From Pseudomonas mediterranea CFBP 5447 (GTDB lineage Bacteria; Pseudomonadota; Gammaproteobacteria; Pseudomonadales; Pseudomonadaceae), in the NCBI RefSeq assembly GCF_000774145.1, contig NZ_KN322984.1:109435-173434 (forward strand): a stretch of 64,000 nt of DNA, given 5' to 3'. Below are positions 38,294-47,270 of this stretch, piece after piece. A program made the position numbers and the translations under genes. Position 1 is the stretch's first letter, and each line of letters starts with the position of its first letter. The notes under the pieces are model-generated. The model made no database searches and was not told the origin of the DNA. It was given only the letters and a program-made list of their open reading frames with translations.

Positions 38294-38400
38294 GCCGTTA
38301 TTGCCTTTATGGATTCATCGATTGAAAAAATCTTTTTTACCCGCTCGTGGTTTATCGATATAAGGTGCCCCAAAGGCAGTCTTAGCCTGGAGTCGAACCC

Positions 38401-38580
38401 ATGAGTACTGGCAAAGAACAACTGGATGTAGAAGACGATTTCATCGCCGTTGAAACCGAAGACGCCGAACCGGTGGTGGAAGTGCCCAAGACCAATCTGA
38501 GCAAGCGCCGCACCATCGACAACCTGCTGGAAGAGCGTCGCCTGCAGAAGCAGCTGGCCGATTACGACTTTGACCTCTGA
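38401..38580 (+). CDS. PA3496-family small protein
   Basis: A 59-residue, highly charged cytoplasmic-looking protein, MSTGKEQLDVEDD at the start and QKQLADYDFDL at the end. The SKRRTIDNLLEERRLQKQL segment is helical. It matches in size and place the small gene next to nth in P. aeruginosa (PA3496), annotated as a putative envelope-integrity protein. Its own terminator follows by 6 bp. No signal peptide or membrane segment is seen, so the envelope role is uncertain. Confidence 0.8.
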   Translation: MSTGKEQLDVEDDFIAVETEDAEPVVEVPKTNLSKRRTIDNLLEERRLQKQLADYDFDL

Positions 38581-38585
38581 CACGT

Positions 38586-38612
38586 AAAAGCCTCCCTGGT
38601 GGAGGCTTTTTA
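38586..38612. terminator. Bidirectional terminator
   Basis: The stem AAAAGCCTCC/GGAGGCTTTT with loop CTGGT serves the PA3496-like gene and possibly the convergent regulator at 38635. Confidence 0.92.
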
Positions 38613-38634
38613 CTGAGTACGCGTGACCGAAACC

Positions 38635-39261
38635 TCACACCAACCCGTTACGCTGTGCCAGCTCGATCAGGTCGACCAGCGAACGGGCATTGAGCTTCAA
38701 CAACAAGCGGGTCTTGTAGGTACTGACGGTCTTGTTGCTCAAGAACATCCCGTCTGCAATTTCCTTGTTGGTTTTTCCGCGCGCCAGTTGCTGCAGTACC
38801 ATCATTTCTCTTCCGGACAAGCGATCCACCATATCGGACTCGCTGGCATTGCCCAGACTCGAACGCACCGTGTGCAGCGCCTGGTTGGGAAAATAGCTGT
38901 AGCCGGAGAGCACTGCTTTTATCGCACTCAACAACTCCGTGAGATCCTGTTGCTTGCATACATATCCGGCGGCCCCCGTTTGCATGCATCGCATCGAAAA
39001 ATGCCCGGGCGCCTGGGAAGTCAGTACCAGCACTTTCAACGGTGAGGGGTTGGCGGTCAGACGCGCAATGACCTCCAATCCATCCAACTTCGGAATACCA
39101 ATATCCAGGATGACAATATCAGGGGCTTGCTCCCGGGCAAGTTGTAACGCATCGACGCCGTTATCCGTTTCGGCAATAACTTCATAACCATGACGCTCCA
39201 TCAGTAAACGTACAGCAAGACGAATGACGGGATGATCATCGACGATCAGCACTTTATTCAT
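38635..39261 (-). CDS. LuxR/FixJ-type response regulator (BvgA/EvgA-like)
   Basis: A 208-residue regulator: receiver domain (1-120) with DD pair at 8-9 and Asp53 in IVILDIGIP, then a LuxR HTH (LARGKTNKEIADGMFLSNKTVSTYKTRLLLKL, about 160-192). I placed the start at ATG 39261 (MNKVLIVDDHP); the longer frame to 39303 adds unconserved residues. No histidine kinase lies nearby, so it is an orphan here; its partner may be a hybrid sensor elsewhere. Base composition is noticeably more AT-rich than its neighbours. Targets unknown; BvgA/EvgA relatives often control fimbriae, biofilm or virulence. Confidence 0.85.
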   Translation of the reverse strand: MNKVLIVDDHPVIRLAVRLLMERHGYEVIAETDNGVDALQLAREQAPDIVILDIGIPKLDGLEVIARLTANPSPLKVLVLTSQAPGHFSMRCMQTGAAGYVCKQQDLTELLSAIKAVLSGYSYFPNQALHTVRSSLGNASESDMVDRLSGREMMVLQQLARGKTNKEIADGMFLSNKTVSTYKTRLLLKLNARSLVDLIELAQRNGLV

Positions 39262-39736
39262 GGGCAAATCCAACTTCGCTGTTCGAATTTTTAGAGCAGG
39301 CACAATAGCCTAGTCATTTCTGCCTTGGCATGCCGCGCCCCCTGGCCGCCCACACCGAAAGACGCAACCTACAGGCAACACAGAAAATTCCTACAAATTC
39401 CCGTGGAAATAATGTGCCATGAATAGGTCGGCAGAACCCGGGGAGCGCTTTCCCGGTTCCCGCGCTCCTATGAACAGCGTGGCTTTGCCCCGATGAAACC
39501 GCTCTTTTTACATAGGGATAGGTACTCGGCCCTTCATAAAAAGTAACCGAATTATTTATCCATAAATGGAATTTCCTCCCACCTGCGCAACAGATTTCAT
39601 ATAAAAGGGCAGGACCATTCCCGTATAACAATTAGCAGAAGATGCCTCCTTTTCGTCATTCAACGCATTGACCTCAACAACTTTCAAAGCTTATCAAACT
39701 TAAACTACCGAACTGGATCACCCATGAGCACTCATC
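39262..39736. other. Divergent intergenic region, AT-rich towards right end
   Basis: A 475-bp region between the orphan regulator and the unknown membrane protein. It likely holds both promoters. No clear operator, repeat or RNA gene is seen; A/T content rises from about 39520 onward. Confidence 0.5.
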
Positions 39737-40228
39737 ATGAACAAACCTTTGAAGACCATTGCAAACCCCATGACCCTCATCGCTATATTCGCAACTTTAT
39801 CCGAAACCTCCGCAGCAATTTCCCTGCCGTTCCTGGATGATCAGGAGCGTAAATATTATTTGTGGTTCCTGATCAGCTTTCCTTTCTATCTACTGCTTCT
39901 TTTTTTCGTCACGCTCAATTTCAATTATCGCTCGTTATATTCCCCTTCGGACTTTCGCAAGAACAAACACTTCGTCAAGACCATGGACGATCCGACGTGT
40001 CGCGGCAGACGTATGTTCCGTCGCCCCCACAAGATAAAAAAATGGCGGGTGCGCCTTCAGCGGGCAAAGCACGATCCAGGGCGCCTGGTCTTTCTGGTGC
40101 GTAGCCCATCGGATCGGCTGATCGAAGCCAACCAGGCAAAACGCTCGAGACAGGCGAAGGAGCGTGCGGAGATCGTCGTGTACGTCATGTACAACCATGA
40201 CAGATCCGACATTGTGCCGGACGGATAA
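39737..40228 (+). CDS. Unknown membrane protein
   Basis: A 163-residue protein I do not recognise. Two hydrophobic segments are seen (about 11-31 and a stronger one at 43-61, YLWFLISFPFYLLLLFFV), then a basic cytoplasmic-type region (RRMFRRPHKIKKWRVRLQRAK) and a charged end. No clear ribosome binding site precedes the ATG at 39737. Codon use at the start is more AT-rich than the neighbours, as in the divergent regulator. It could be controlled by that regulator (inference from position). A terminator lies about 50 bp downstream. Confidence 0.6.
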   Translation: MNKPLKTIANPMTLIAIFATLSETSAAISLPFLDDQERKYYLWFLISFPFYLLLLFFVTLNFNYRSLYSPSDFRKNKHFVKTMDDPTCRGRRMFRRPHKIKKWRVRLQRAKHDPGRLVFLVRSPSDRLIEANQAKRSRQAKERAEIVVYVMYNHDRSDIVPDG

Positions 40229-40276
40229 ACGATCAGGAGAAGCGCGCAATGGGGCGCAGCACAGGCTGGGTAGGCG

Positions 40277-40309
40277 AAAAAAAACGGCCTGCTCAAGGCA
40301 GGCCGTTTT
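40277..40309. terminator. Bidirectional terminator beside argG
   Basis: The 12-bp stem AAAACGGCCTGC/GCAGGCCGTTTT has loop TCAAG and an A-run on the left that becomes a T-run for minus-strand argG, which ends at 40323. Confidence 0.93.
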
Positions 40310-40322
40310 CACATCGACAGGG

Positions 40323-41540
40323 TCAGAACAGCTTGCGACCCTTGTTCGCCGCGATGCGCATGCGCAAGGCATTGAGCTTGATGAACCCGGCCGCGTCAGC
40401 CTGGTTGTAGGCGCCACCGTCTTCTTCGAAAGTCGCGATGTTGGCGTCGAACAGCGAGTCGTCGGACTTGCGCCCGGTCACGATCACGTTGCCCTTGTAC
40501 AGCTTCAGGCGTACGACACCGTTCACATTGACCTGGGAAGCGTCGATCATCTGTTGCAGCATCAGGCGCTCAGGGCTCCACCAGTAGCCGGTGTAGATCA
40601 GGCTGGCGTACTTGGGCATCAGCTCGTCCTTGAGGTGCGCCACTTCGCGGTCCAGGGTGATCGATTCGATTGCCCGGTGGGCGCGCAGCATGATGGTACC
40701 GCCCGGGGTCTCGTAGCAACCACGGGACTTCATGCCGACGTAGCGGTTCTCGACGATATCCAGACGACCGATGCCGTGTTCGCCACCGATGCGGTTCAGG
40801 GTCGCCAGCACAGTGGCCGGGCTCATTTCCACGCCGTCCAGTGCAACGATATCGCCGTTGCGATAGGTCAGCTCCAGGTATTGCGGGGTGTCCGGGGCCT
40901 TTTCCGGGGAAACGGTCCAGCGCCACATGTCTTCTTCGTGCTCGGTCCAGGTGTCTTCCAGCACGCCGCCTTCATAGGAGATGTGCAGCAGGTTGGCATC
41001 CATCGAGTACGGGGATTTTTTCTTGCCGTGACGCTCGATCGGGATCGCATGCTTCTCGGCGTAATCCATCAGTTTTTCACGGGACAGCAGGTCCCATTCG
41101 CGCCACGGGGCAATGACTTTCACGCCGGGCTTGAGGGCGTAGGCGCCCAATTCGAAACGCACCTGGTCGTTGCCTTTACCGGTAGCGCCATGGGAAATGG
41201 CGTCGGCGCCGGTTTCGTTGGCGATTTCGATCAGGCGCTTGGCGATCAGCGGACGGGCGATGGAGGTACCGAGCAGGTACTCGCCTTCGTAAACGGTGTT
41301 GGCGCGGAACATCGGGAACACGAAGTCGCGGACGAACTCTTCGCGCAGGTCATCGATGTAGATCTCTTTGACGCCCATGGCCTGAGCCTTGGCGCGTGCA
41401 GGCTCGACTTCCTCGCCTTGTCCCAGGTCAGCGGTGAAGGTCACCACTTCGCAGTTATAAGTGTCCTGCAGCCACTTGAGGATCACCGAAGTGTCCAGGC
41501 CGCCGGAATACGCCAGAACGACCTTGTTTACGTCCGCCAT
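40323..41540 (-). CDS. argG: Argininosuccinate synthase
   Basis: A 405-residue enzyme joining citrulline and aspartate with ATP, the penultimate step of arginine synthesis. The PP-loop [16 protein letters not shown] (about 8-23) and [15 protein letters not shown] (about 115-129) are intact. It stands with motY upstream on the same strand but is separated from it by 128 bp, so it is probably its own unit. argF lies 9 kb away. Confidence 0.98.
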   Translation of the reverse strand: MADVNKVVLAYSGGLDTSVILKWLQDTYNCEVVTFTADLGQGEEVEPARAKAQAMGVKEIYIDDLREEFVRDFVFPMFRANTVYEGEYLLGTSIARPLIAKRLIEIANETGADAISHGATGKGNDQVRFELGAYALKPGVKVIAPWREWDLLSREKLMDYAEKHAIPIERHGKKKSPYSMDANLLHISYEGGVLEDTWTEHEEDMWRWTVSPEKAPDTPQYLELTYRNGDIVALDGVEMSPATVLATLNRIGGEHGIGRLDIVENRYVGMKSRGCYETPGGTIMLRAHRAIESITLDREVAHLKDELMPKYASLIYTGYWWSPERLMLQQMIDASQVNVNGVVRLKLYKGNVIVTGRKSDDSLFDANIATFEEDGGAYNQADAAGFIKLNALRMRIAANKGRKLF

Positions 41541-41668
41541 GCCATCACTCCACGGGTTGTACGGAAAGCCGTGAAGTCTAACGTCCGGCGCAGATAATTT
41601 ACAGAGGCGCGACAGCTTATGACGACGAAGCGACAGATTATGTCGACCGCGCGACGATCAGAATCGAT

Positions 41669-42697
41669 TCAGGATGTACGCGCAGTCGCCGGGATGGGGG
41701 CCGGGGCCGAGGTCTTGGCCGGCGCAGCCGCGGGGGCCGGGGCCTTGGCTGGCGCAGCGGTCGGTGCAGGAGCCTTGGCCGGAGCCGTAGCGGGCGCAGG
41801 TGGTGGTGCTGGCTGAGGGGCTGGCTGCGGTGCCAGCGCCTCGGTGGGAGACACACGTGACAGCTGCACGACTACACGACGGTTCTTGGCCCGGTTGGCG
41901 GCGTTGGTGTTGGGCACCAGGGGATAGCGCTCGCCATGGAAGCGCACGGTGATCTGCGACTCCTGGAAGCCATTGGCCTTGAAGAAATCCTGGACCGCCA
42001 GGGCCCGGCGGCGTGACAGCTCACGATTGGTCAAACGGTTACCGCTGTTGTCGGAGTGACCGTCAAGCTCGACATGATTGACGCTCGGGTCGGCCTTGAT
42101 GAAGTCGAGCATCACCTGCAATTGAGCCTTGGCGCGCGCGTCGAGTTCGACCTCTTCGCCGGGAAAGCCGATCTGGGTCTGCTTTATCTGTTCGAAATTC
42201 TTTGGCAACAGTTTCGCCACACAACCCTGATAGTCGCTGAAGGCCTTGTTGAAGCGCACGGGCAGCAGCCGGACTTCCGACACCCGCCCATCGTCGGTGT
42301 TGCGACGCACCACCGGGCTACGTCCCTCCATCAACCCGCTGATCAAACGCCCCGCCTGAACCTGAGAGCTGTTGAACAGCACATCGCCACTGCCGATCCT
42401 GACCGAGCCCAGGTTGATGTCGCCCCGTCCCGGCTGCCATGGCGCAGCCGCCGCCAGCAAGGTGGCCGACCCGCCGCCCTGCATCGGGTTATAGGTCTTG
42501 AGGCGAAACGTGGCCTGCTCACCCGCCCGACGCACGAATTCGCCGCTGCCGAAATCGGTGATCGGCTGGCTCAGCCGGCACTCGAACTTGTCGCCTTCGA
42601 CCGTCCACTCGATGCTCTCCAGACGGGTCTGGAAAGTGAGCGCCATCGCGGGAAGGCTGGCAAACACACTGAGCAAGGCTAGATAACGCTGGCGCAC
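41669..42697 (-). CDS. motY: MotY-like flagellar protein with OmpA domain
   Basis: A 342-residue exported protein with signal peptide (about 1-20, ends AMA). The N-terminal MotY domain precedes an OmpA-like peptidoglycan-binding domain (about 165-275; VELDGHSDNSGNRLTNRELSRRRA). MotY forms the T-ring around the stator for motility. The start is GTG 42697 with GGAG 6 nt upstream; the longer frame to 42769 lacks a signal-like start. The last ~55 residues are an Ala/Pro repeat (APAPAKAP units) that goes beyond the usual length. The argG-motY-pyrC-rnt order is typical of Pseudomonas. Confidence 0.9.
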   Translation of the reverse strand: MRQRYLALLSVFASLPAMALTFQTRLESIEWTVEGDKFECRLSQPITDFGSGEFVRRAGEQATFRLKTYNPMQGGGSATLLAAAAPWQPGRGDINLGSVRIGSGDVLFNSSQVQAGRLISGLMEGRSPVVRRNTDDGRVSEVRLLPVRFNKAFSDYQGCVAKLLPKNFEQIKQTQIGFPGEEVELDARAKAQLQVMLDFIKADPSVNHVELDGHSDNSGNRLTNRELSRRRALAVQDFFKANGFQESQITVRFHGERYPLVPNTNAANRAKNRRVVVQLSRVSPTEALAPQPAPQPAPPPAPATAPAKAPAPTAAPAKAPAPAAAPAKTSAPAPIPATARTS

Positions 42698-42888
42698 GGG
42701 AGGCTCCACTGGCTTTTGTACGAAATTCGGTACTCGCTGGAAGTATGACGCCGCCCCGAGACACTGCACGGATTCGGTTCATACCTGAAGGGGCTATCGG
42801 TCACTTGCGGCAAAACTTGATAGCGGGTGCCTGCATCGGTCTTTTCCGGTAGCATTCCCCAGAGTTTGACCCGCCTGGAAGACCCCCA

Positions 42889-43935
42889 ATGTCCGACCGC
42901 CTGACCCTGCTGCGTCCCGACGACTGGCATATTCATCTTCGCGATGGTGCTGTGTTGACCCATACCGTCGCCGATGTCGCGCGCACCTTCGGGCGCGCAA
43001 TCATCATGCCTAACCTGGTTCCGCCCGTGCGCAATGCCAGCGAGGCCGACGGCTATCGCCAGCGTATCCTCGCCGCACGCCCGGCCGGCAGCCGCTTCGA
43101 ACCGCTGATGGTGCTTTACCTCACCGACCGTACCCAGCCCGAAGAAATCCGCGATGCCAAGGCCAGCGGCTTCGTCCACGCCGCCAAGCTGTACCCTGCC
43201 GGCGCCACGACGAACTCGGACTCCGGCGTCACCAGCATCGACAAGATCTTCCCGGCGCTGGAGGCCATGGCCGAAGTCGGCATGCCCCTGCTGATCCACG
43301 GTGAAGTCACCCGCGGCGATGTCGACGTATTCGACCGCGAGAAAATCTTCATCGACGAGCACATGCGCCGCGTCGTGGAGCGCTTCCCGACACTCAAGGT
43401 CGTGTTCGAACACATCACCACCGGCGATGCCGTGCAATTCGTCAACGAAGCCCCGGCCAACGTCGGCGCCACCATCACTGCGCATCACCTGCTGTACAAC
43501 CGCAACCACATGCTGGTGGGCGGGATCCGGCCGCACTTCTATTGCCTGCCGATCCTCAAGCGCAACACCCATCAGGAAGCCTTGCTCGATGCCGCCACCA
43601 GCGGCAGCGCCAAGTTTTTCCTCGGCACGGACTCGGCGCCCCACGCCCGCCATGCCAAGGAAGCCGCCTGCGGTTGCGCCGGTTGCTACACCGCCTATGC
43701 CGCCATCGAGATGTACGCCGAGGCGTTCGAACAACGCAACGCACTGGACAAGCTCGAAGGCTTTGCCAGCCTCCATGGCCCACGCTTCTATGGCCTGCCG
43801 GTAAACACCGATCGTATTACCCTGGTCCGCGACGAATGGACCGCCCCCGCCAGCCTGCCGTTCGGCGAGCAGACTGTCATCCCGCTGCGCGCCGGTGAAA
43901 AACTGCGCTGGCGCCTGCTGGAGGAAAGCGCGTGA
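42889..43935 (+). CDS. pyrC: Dihydroorotase
   Basis: A 348-residue zinc enzyme of pyrimidine synthesis, cyclising N-carbamoylaspartate to dihydroorotate. Metal ligands are visible: HIHLRDG (HxH about 15-17), the carbamylated Lys in [14 protein letters not shown] (about 101), His in LLIHGE and FEHITT, and Asp in LGTDSAPH. It matches the E. coli class II type in length. rnt overlaps its stop by 4 nt. Confidence 0.97.
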   Translation: MSDRLTLLRPDDWHIHLRDGAVLTHTVADVARTFGRAIIMPNLVPPVRNASEADGYRQRILAARPAGSRFEPLMVLYLTDRTQPEEIRDAKASGFVHAAKLYPAGATTNSDSGVTSIDKIFPALEAMAEVGMPLLIHGEVTRGDVDVFDREKIFIDEHMRRVVERFPTLKVVFEHITTGDAVQFVNEAPANVGATITAHHLLYNRNHMLVGGIRPHFYCLPILKRNTHQEALLDAATSGSAKFFLGTDSAPHARHAKEAACGCAGCYTAYAAIEMYAEAFEQRNALDKLEGFASLHGPRFYGLPVNTDRITLVRDEWTAPASLPFGEQTVIPLRAGEKLRWRLLEESA

Positions 43936-44609
43936 GTGAAGAGCATTTCGATGACGAACTGGACGGCAACAGCGGTTCAAGCGGCACTCGCCACCCCATG
44001 GCAGCCCGGTTCCGTGGTTACCTGCCGGTCGTGGTCGACGTAGAGACCGGCGGTTTCAATTCCGCCACCGATGCGTTGCTGGAAATCGCCGCGACCACCA
44101 TCGGCATGGACGAAAAAGGCTTCGTGTTCCCTGACCACACCTATTTCTTTCGCGTCGAACCCTTCGAAGGCGCCAACATCGAAGCCGCGGCACTGGAATT
44201 CACCGGGATCAAGCTCGATCACCCATTGCGCATGGCCGTCAGCGAAGAAACAGCCCTGACCGACATCTTCCGTGGTGTGCGCAAGGCGCTGAAGGCCAAC
44301 GGTTGCAAGCGCGCAATCCTGGTCGGGCATAACAGCAGCTTCGACCTCGGTTTCCTCAACGCGGCCGTCGCGCGCCTGGACATGAAGCGCAACCCGTTCC
44401 ATCCGTTTTCAAGCTTCGACACCGCCACCTTGGCCGGCCTGGCGTACGGCCAGACGGTGTTGGCCAAGGCCTGCCAGGCGGCCGACATCGACTTCGACGG
44501 TCGCGAAGCCCACTCGGCCCGTTACGACACCGAGAAAACCGCCGAGCTGTTCTGCGGGATCGTCAATCGCTGGAAGGAGATGGGTGGCTGGCAGGATTTC
44601 GACGACTGA
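43932..44609 (+). CDS. rnt: Ribonuclease T
   Basis: A 225-residue DEDDh 3'-5' exonuclease that trims tRNA and other stable RNA 3' ends and ends in a DNA-proofreading-like fold. DVETGGFN (Asp/Glu), [12 protein letters not shown] (Asp) and [14 protein letters not shown] (His/Asp) supply the catalytic residues. The GTG start at 43932 overlaps the pyrC stop (GTGA), indicating coupled translation. Confidence 0.97.
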   Translation: MSEEHFDDELDGNSGSSGTRHPMAARFRGYLPVVVDVETGGFNSATDALLEIAATTIGMDEKGFVFPDHTYFFRVEPFEGANIEAAALEFTGIKLDHPLRMAVSEETALTDIFRGVRKALKANGCKRAILVGHNSSFDLGFLNAAVARLDMKRNPFHPFSSFDTATLAGLAYGQTVLAKACQAADIDFDGREAHSARYDTEKTAELFCGIVNRWKEMGGWQDFDD

Positions 44610-44646
44610 GATCAGCGCCAAGCCGGTCTTGTGATGCCTGTGATGT

Positions 44647-44743
44647 TGTGGCGAGGGAACTTGCTCCCGCTGGGCGGCGTAGCCGCCCCAAAAGACGAGT
44701 GAGCGCTTCGCACTCAAGCGGGAGCAAGCTCCCTCGCCACAAC
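44647..44743. repeat. Inverted repeat element, family 2
   Basis: The outer arms TGTGGCGAGGGAACTTGCTCCC and their reverse complement enclose a GGGCGGCGTAGCCGCCC inner palindrome. A compact copy of the family. Confidence 0.85.
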
Positions 44744-44775
44744 AAGCCCGAGCCAACTCCGGGTTTGAAATGCCC

Positions 44776-44810
44776 ATAAAAAAACCGGCCCCTTGAGGCC
44801 GGTTTTTTTA
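44776..44810. terminator. Bidirectional terminator between rnt and peroxiredoxin gene
   Basis: The stem AACCGGCC/GGCCGGTT with flanking A and T runs lies 13 bp beyond the peroxiredoxin stop. Confidence 0.93.
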
Positions 44811-44822
44811 TGCCAGGTTCGC

Positions 44823-45425
<603 letters not shown>

Positions 45426-45654
45426 TGGATATCTCCTGGTGTAGTAACGTGAAAAATCAAGGTTCGCATCAGCCTGCCACCCTCCGGCGACAGCCCTGTG
45501 ACACGAACCTGCTTCGCAAGGACCGACCATCATACACCGCGCATTTGGACTGTCCTCAACGGTTTTTTGGCGTTATCGAAAAATCGCCAGAGTGCCACTA
45601 AAAAACCGTTCGTCAGCCCGACGCCGCTCTAGCCCAGGCACTTCAGAAACCACT

Positions 45655-45683
45655 TTGACAATCATTCTCGTTAACATTAAGAT
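45655..45683 (+). promoter_or_regulatory. bfd promoter with overlapping Fur box
   Basis: TTGACA (45655-45660) and TAAGAT (45678-45683) are 17 bp apart, a good sigma70 promoter 40 bp before bfd. GACAATCATTCTCGTTAAC (45657-45675) agrees with 13 of 19 positions of the Fur consensus GATAATGATAATCATTATC and covers the spacer, so iron-bound Fur should block transcription. Confidence 0.7.
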
Positions 45684-45722
45684 CCGTCTCAATTGAGTCA
45701 CAACCAGCGACGGTTCTCACTT

Positions 45723-45941
45723 ATGTATGTATGCCTCTGCACTGGCGTCACCGACGGGCAAATCCGCGAAGCGATCTATGAAGGTTGCTGCAGCTATCGC
45801 GAAGTCCGCCAGGCCACCGGCGTAGCCAGCCAATGCGGCAAATGCGCCTGCCTGGCCAAGGAAGTGGTTCGCGAAACCCTCGCCAAGGTGCAAACGGCCC
45901 AGGCGTCGATCCCCTTCCCCGTGGAATTTACCGCCGCTTGA
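45723..45941 (+). CDS. bfd: Bacterioferritin-associated ferredoxin Bfd
   Basis: A 72-residue 2Fe-2S protein that reduces the ferric core of BfrB so that iron is released. Ligands Cys4 and Cys6 (CLC) and Cys38 and Cys41 (CGKC) are all present. The ATG 45723 (MYVCLCTGV) is the conserved start. It lies behind a Fur-type promoter and a terminator separates it from bfrB, so the two partners can respond oppositely to iron. Confidence 0.96.
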   Translation: MYVCLCTGVTDGQIREAIYEGCCSYREVRQATGVASQCGKCACLAKEVVRETLAKVQTAQASIPFPVEFTAA

Positions 45942-45955
45942 TAAACAGCTTTTTA

Positions 45956-45984
45956 AAGAACCGGACTCAGTGTCCGGTTTTTTT
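45956..45984 (+). terminator. Terminator after bfd
   Basis: The stem AACCGGAC/GTCCGGTT with loop TCAGT is followed by a run of T, 17 bp beyond the bfd stop. Confidence 0.93.
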
Positions 45985-46140
45985 ATGCCTTTAAATCAAT
46001 TGCTTAGCACCAAGACGCGGAACACAAACATTCTTATTCCGATTAATTTTCATTTATTATTCAATAACTTAGGTTTGACACCCGTAAATGCGCAGCTCAA
46101 ACTCCGCCTTATACACAGCTATTACAGGGCAGGCCTCACC

Positions 46141-46614
46141 ATGAAAGGCGACGTTACAGTCATCCAGCATCTCAACAAGATCCTCGCCAATGAACTGGTC
46201 GCAATCAACCAGTACTTCCTGCATGCACGCATGTACGAGGATTGGGGCCTGAACAAGCTGGGCAAGCACGAATACCACGAGTCCATCGATGAGATGAAAC
46301 ACGCGGACAAGCTGATCAAGCGCATCCTGTTCCTCGAAGGCCTGCCGAACGTCCAGGACCTGGGCAAACTGCACATCGGCGAACACACCCGGGAAATGCT
46401 CGAGTGCGACCTGCGTATCGAACGCACCGGCCATGCCGATCTGAAAGCCGCCATCGCTCACTGCGAAAGCGTTGGCGACTTCGGCAGCCGTGAATTGCTG
46501 GAAGACATCCTCGAGTCCGAGGAAGAGCACATCGACTGGCTGGAAACCCAACTGGGCCTGATCGACAAAGTGGGTCTTGAGAATTACCTGCAATCGCAGA
46601 TGGGCGAAGAATAA
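46141..46614 (+). CDS. bfrB: Bacterioferritin BfrB
   Basis: A 157-residue subunit of the 24-mer iron-storage cage. The heme-ligand Met52 (DEMKHAD) and the ferroxidase ligands Glu18, Glu51, His54, Glu94, Glu127 and His130 are at their expected places. I chose ATG 46141 ([15 protein letters not shown]), the conserved start. The preceding ~120 bp are AT-rich and hold the promoter. Confidence 0.96.
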   Translation: MKGDVTVIQHLNKILANELVAINQYFLHARMYEDWGLNKLGKHEYHESIDEMKHADKLIKRILFLEGLPNVQDLGKLHIGEHTREMLECDLRIERTGHADLKAAIAHCESVGDFGSRELLEDILESEEEHIDWLETQLGLIDKVGLENYLQSQMGEE

Positions 46615-46630
46615 CCTTCGCTGGAAATGA

Positions 46631-46679
46631 GCCATTAAAAAGCCCCGCCCTCTGATGAGAGGCGGGGCTTTTTAATGGC
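46631..46679. terminator. Long bidirectional terminator after bfrB
   Basis: An inverted repeat of about 21 bp per arm (from GCCATTAAAAAGCCCCGCC to its complement) with one bulged base and A/T runs within the arms. Confidence 0.9.
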
Positions 46680-46690
46680 TACTAATCCAC

Positions 46691-46783
46691 TGTGGGAGCG
46701 AGCCTGCTCGCGATGGCGGTGCATCAGCCGCCATCACTGGTATCTGACCCGCCGCTATCGCGAGCAAGCTCGCTCCCACAGGG
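46691..46783. repeat. REP doublet (REPIN), family 1
   Basis: Inverted copies at about 46691-46717 and 46754-46783 between the convergent bfrB and grxD genes. Confidence 0.9.
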
Positions 46784-46829
46784 TACGGGTTCAACCTCAG
46801 TATGCGTGTTGAACCCGGACCATCGTAAA

Positions 46830-47171
46830 TCAGGCTTCGGTCTTCTTCGCCTCAGCTGCTCGCACAGCGTCCTTGATCGCGGTCTGCAGAGAGCCGTCAG
46901 CGGCCATCTCGGTCATGATGTCGCTACCACCGATCAGCTCACCCGCGACCCACAGTTGTGGGAAGGTCGGCCAGTTGGCGTATTTTGGCAGGTTGGCACG
47001 GATTTCCGGGTTCTGCAGGATGTCCACGTAGGCGAACTTCTCGCCACATGCCATTACCGCCTGGGCAGCCTTGGCCGAGAAACCGCACTGCGGCGCATTC
47101 GGCGAGCCTTTCATGTAGAGCAGGACGGTGTTGTTGGCAATCTGATCTTTGATCGTTTCGATGATATCCAT
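46830..47171 (-). CDS. grxD: Monothiol glutaredoxin GrxD
   Basis: A 113-residue glutaredoxin of the CGFS type (Cys29 in PQCGFSAKA) which, with glutathione and BolA, carries 2Fe-2S clusters. PTFPQLWVAGELIGGSDIM supplies the glutathione site. The ATG is preceded by GAGG. It fits the neighbouring iron-handling genes. Confidence 0.96.
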   Translation of the reverse strand: MDIIETIKDQIANNTVLLYMKGSPNAPQCGFSAKAAQAVMACGEKFAYVDILQNPEIRANLPKYANWPTFPQLWVAGELIGGSDIMTEMAADGSLQTAIKDAVRAAEAKKTEA

Positions 47172-47270
47172 GGAGCACCTCGGCTTAAACTTCGCGACTT
47201 AAGTCGTCGACACGGTGGCGCATTGTAACGGAAAGCCGAGCAAGGTGCTCGGTCTCCTCCAGAGACAAAT

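Noticed and set aside
41619..41816. Plus-strand frame of Ala/Gly repeats
   Set aside because: It is the antisense reading of the MotY Ala/Pro tail.
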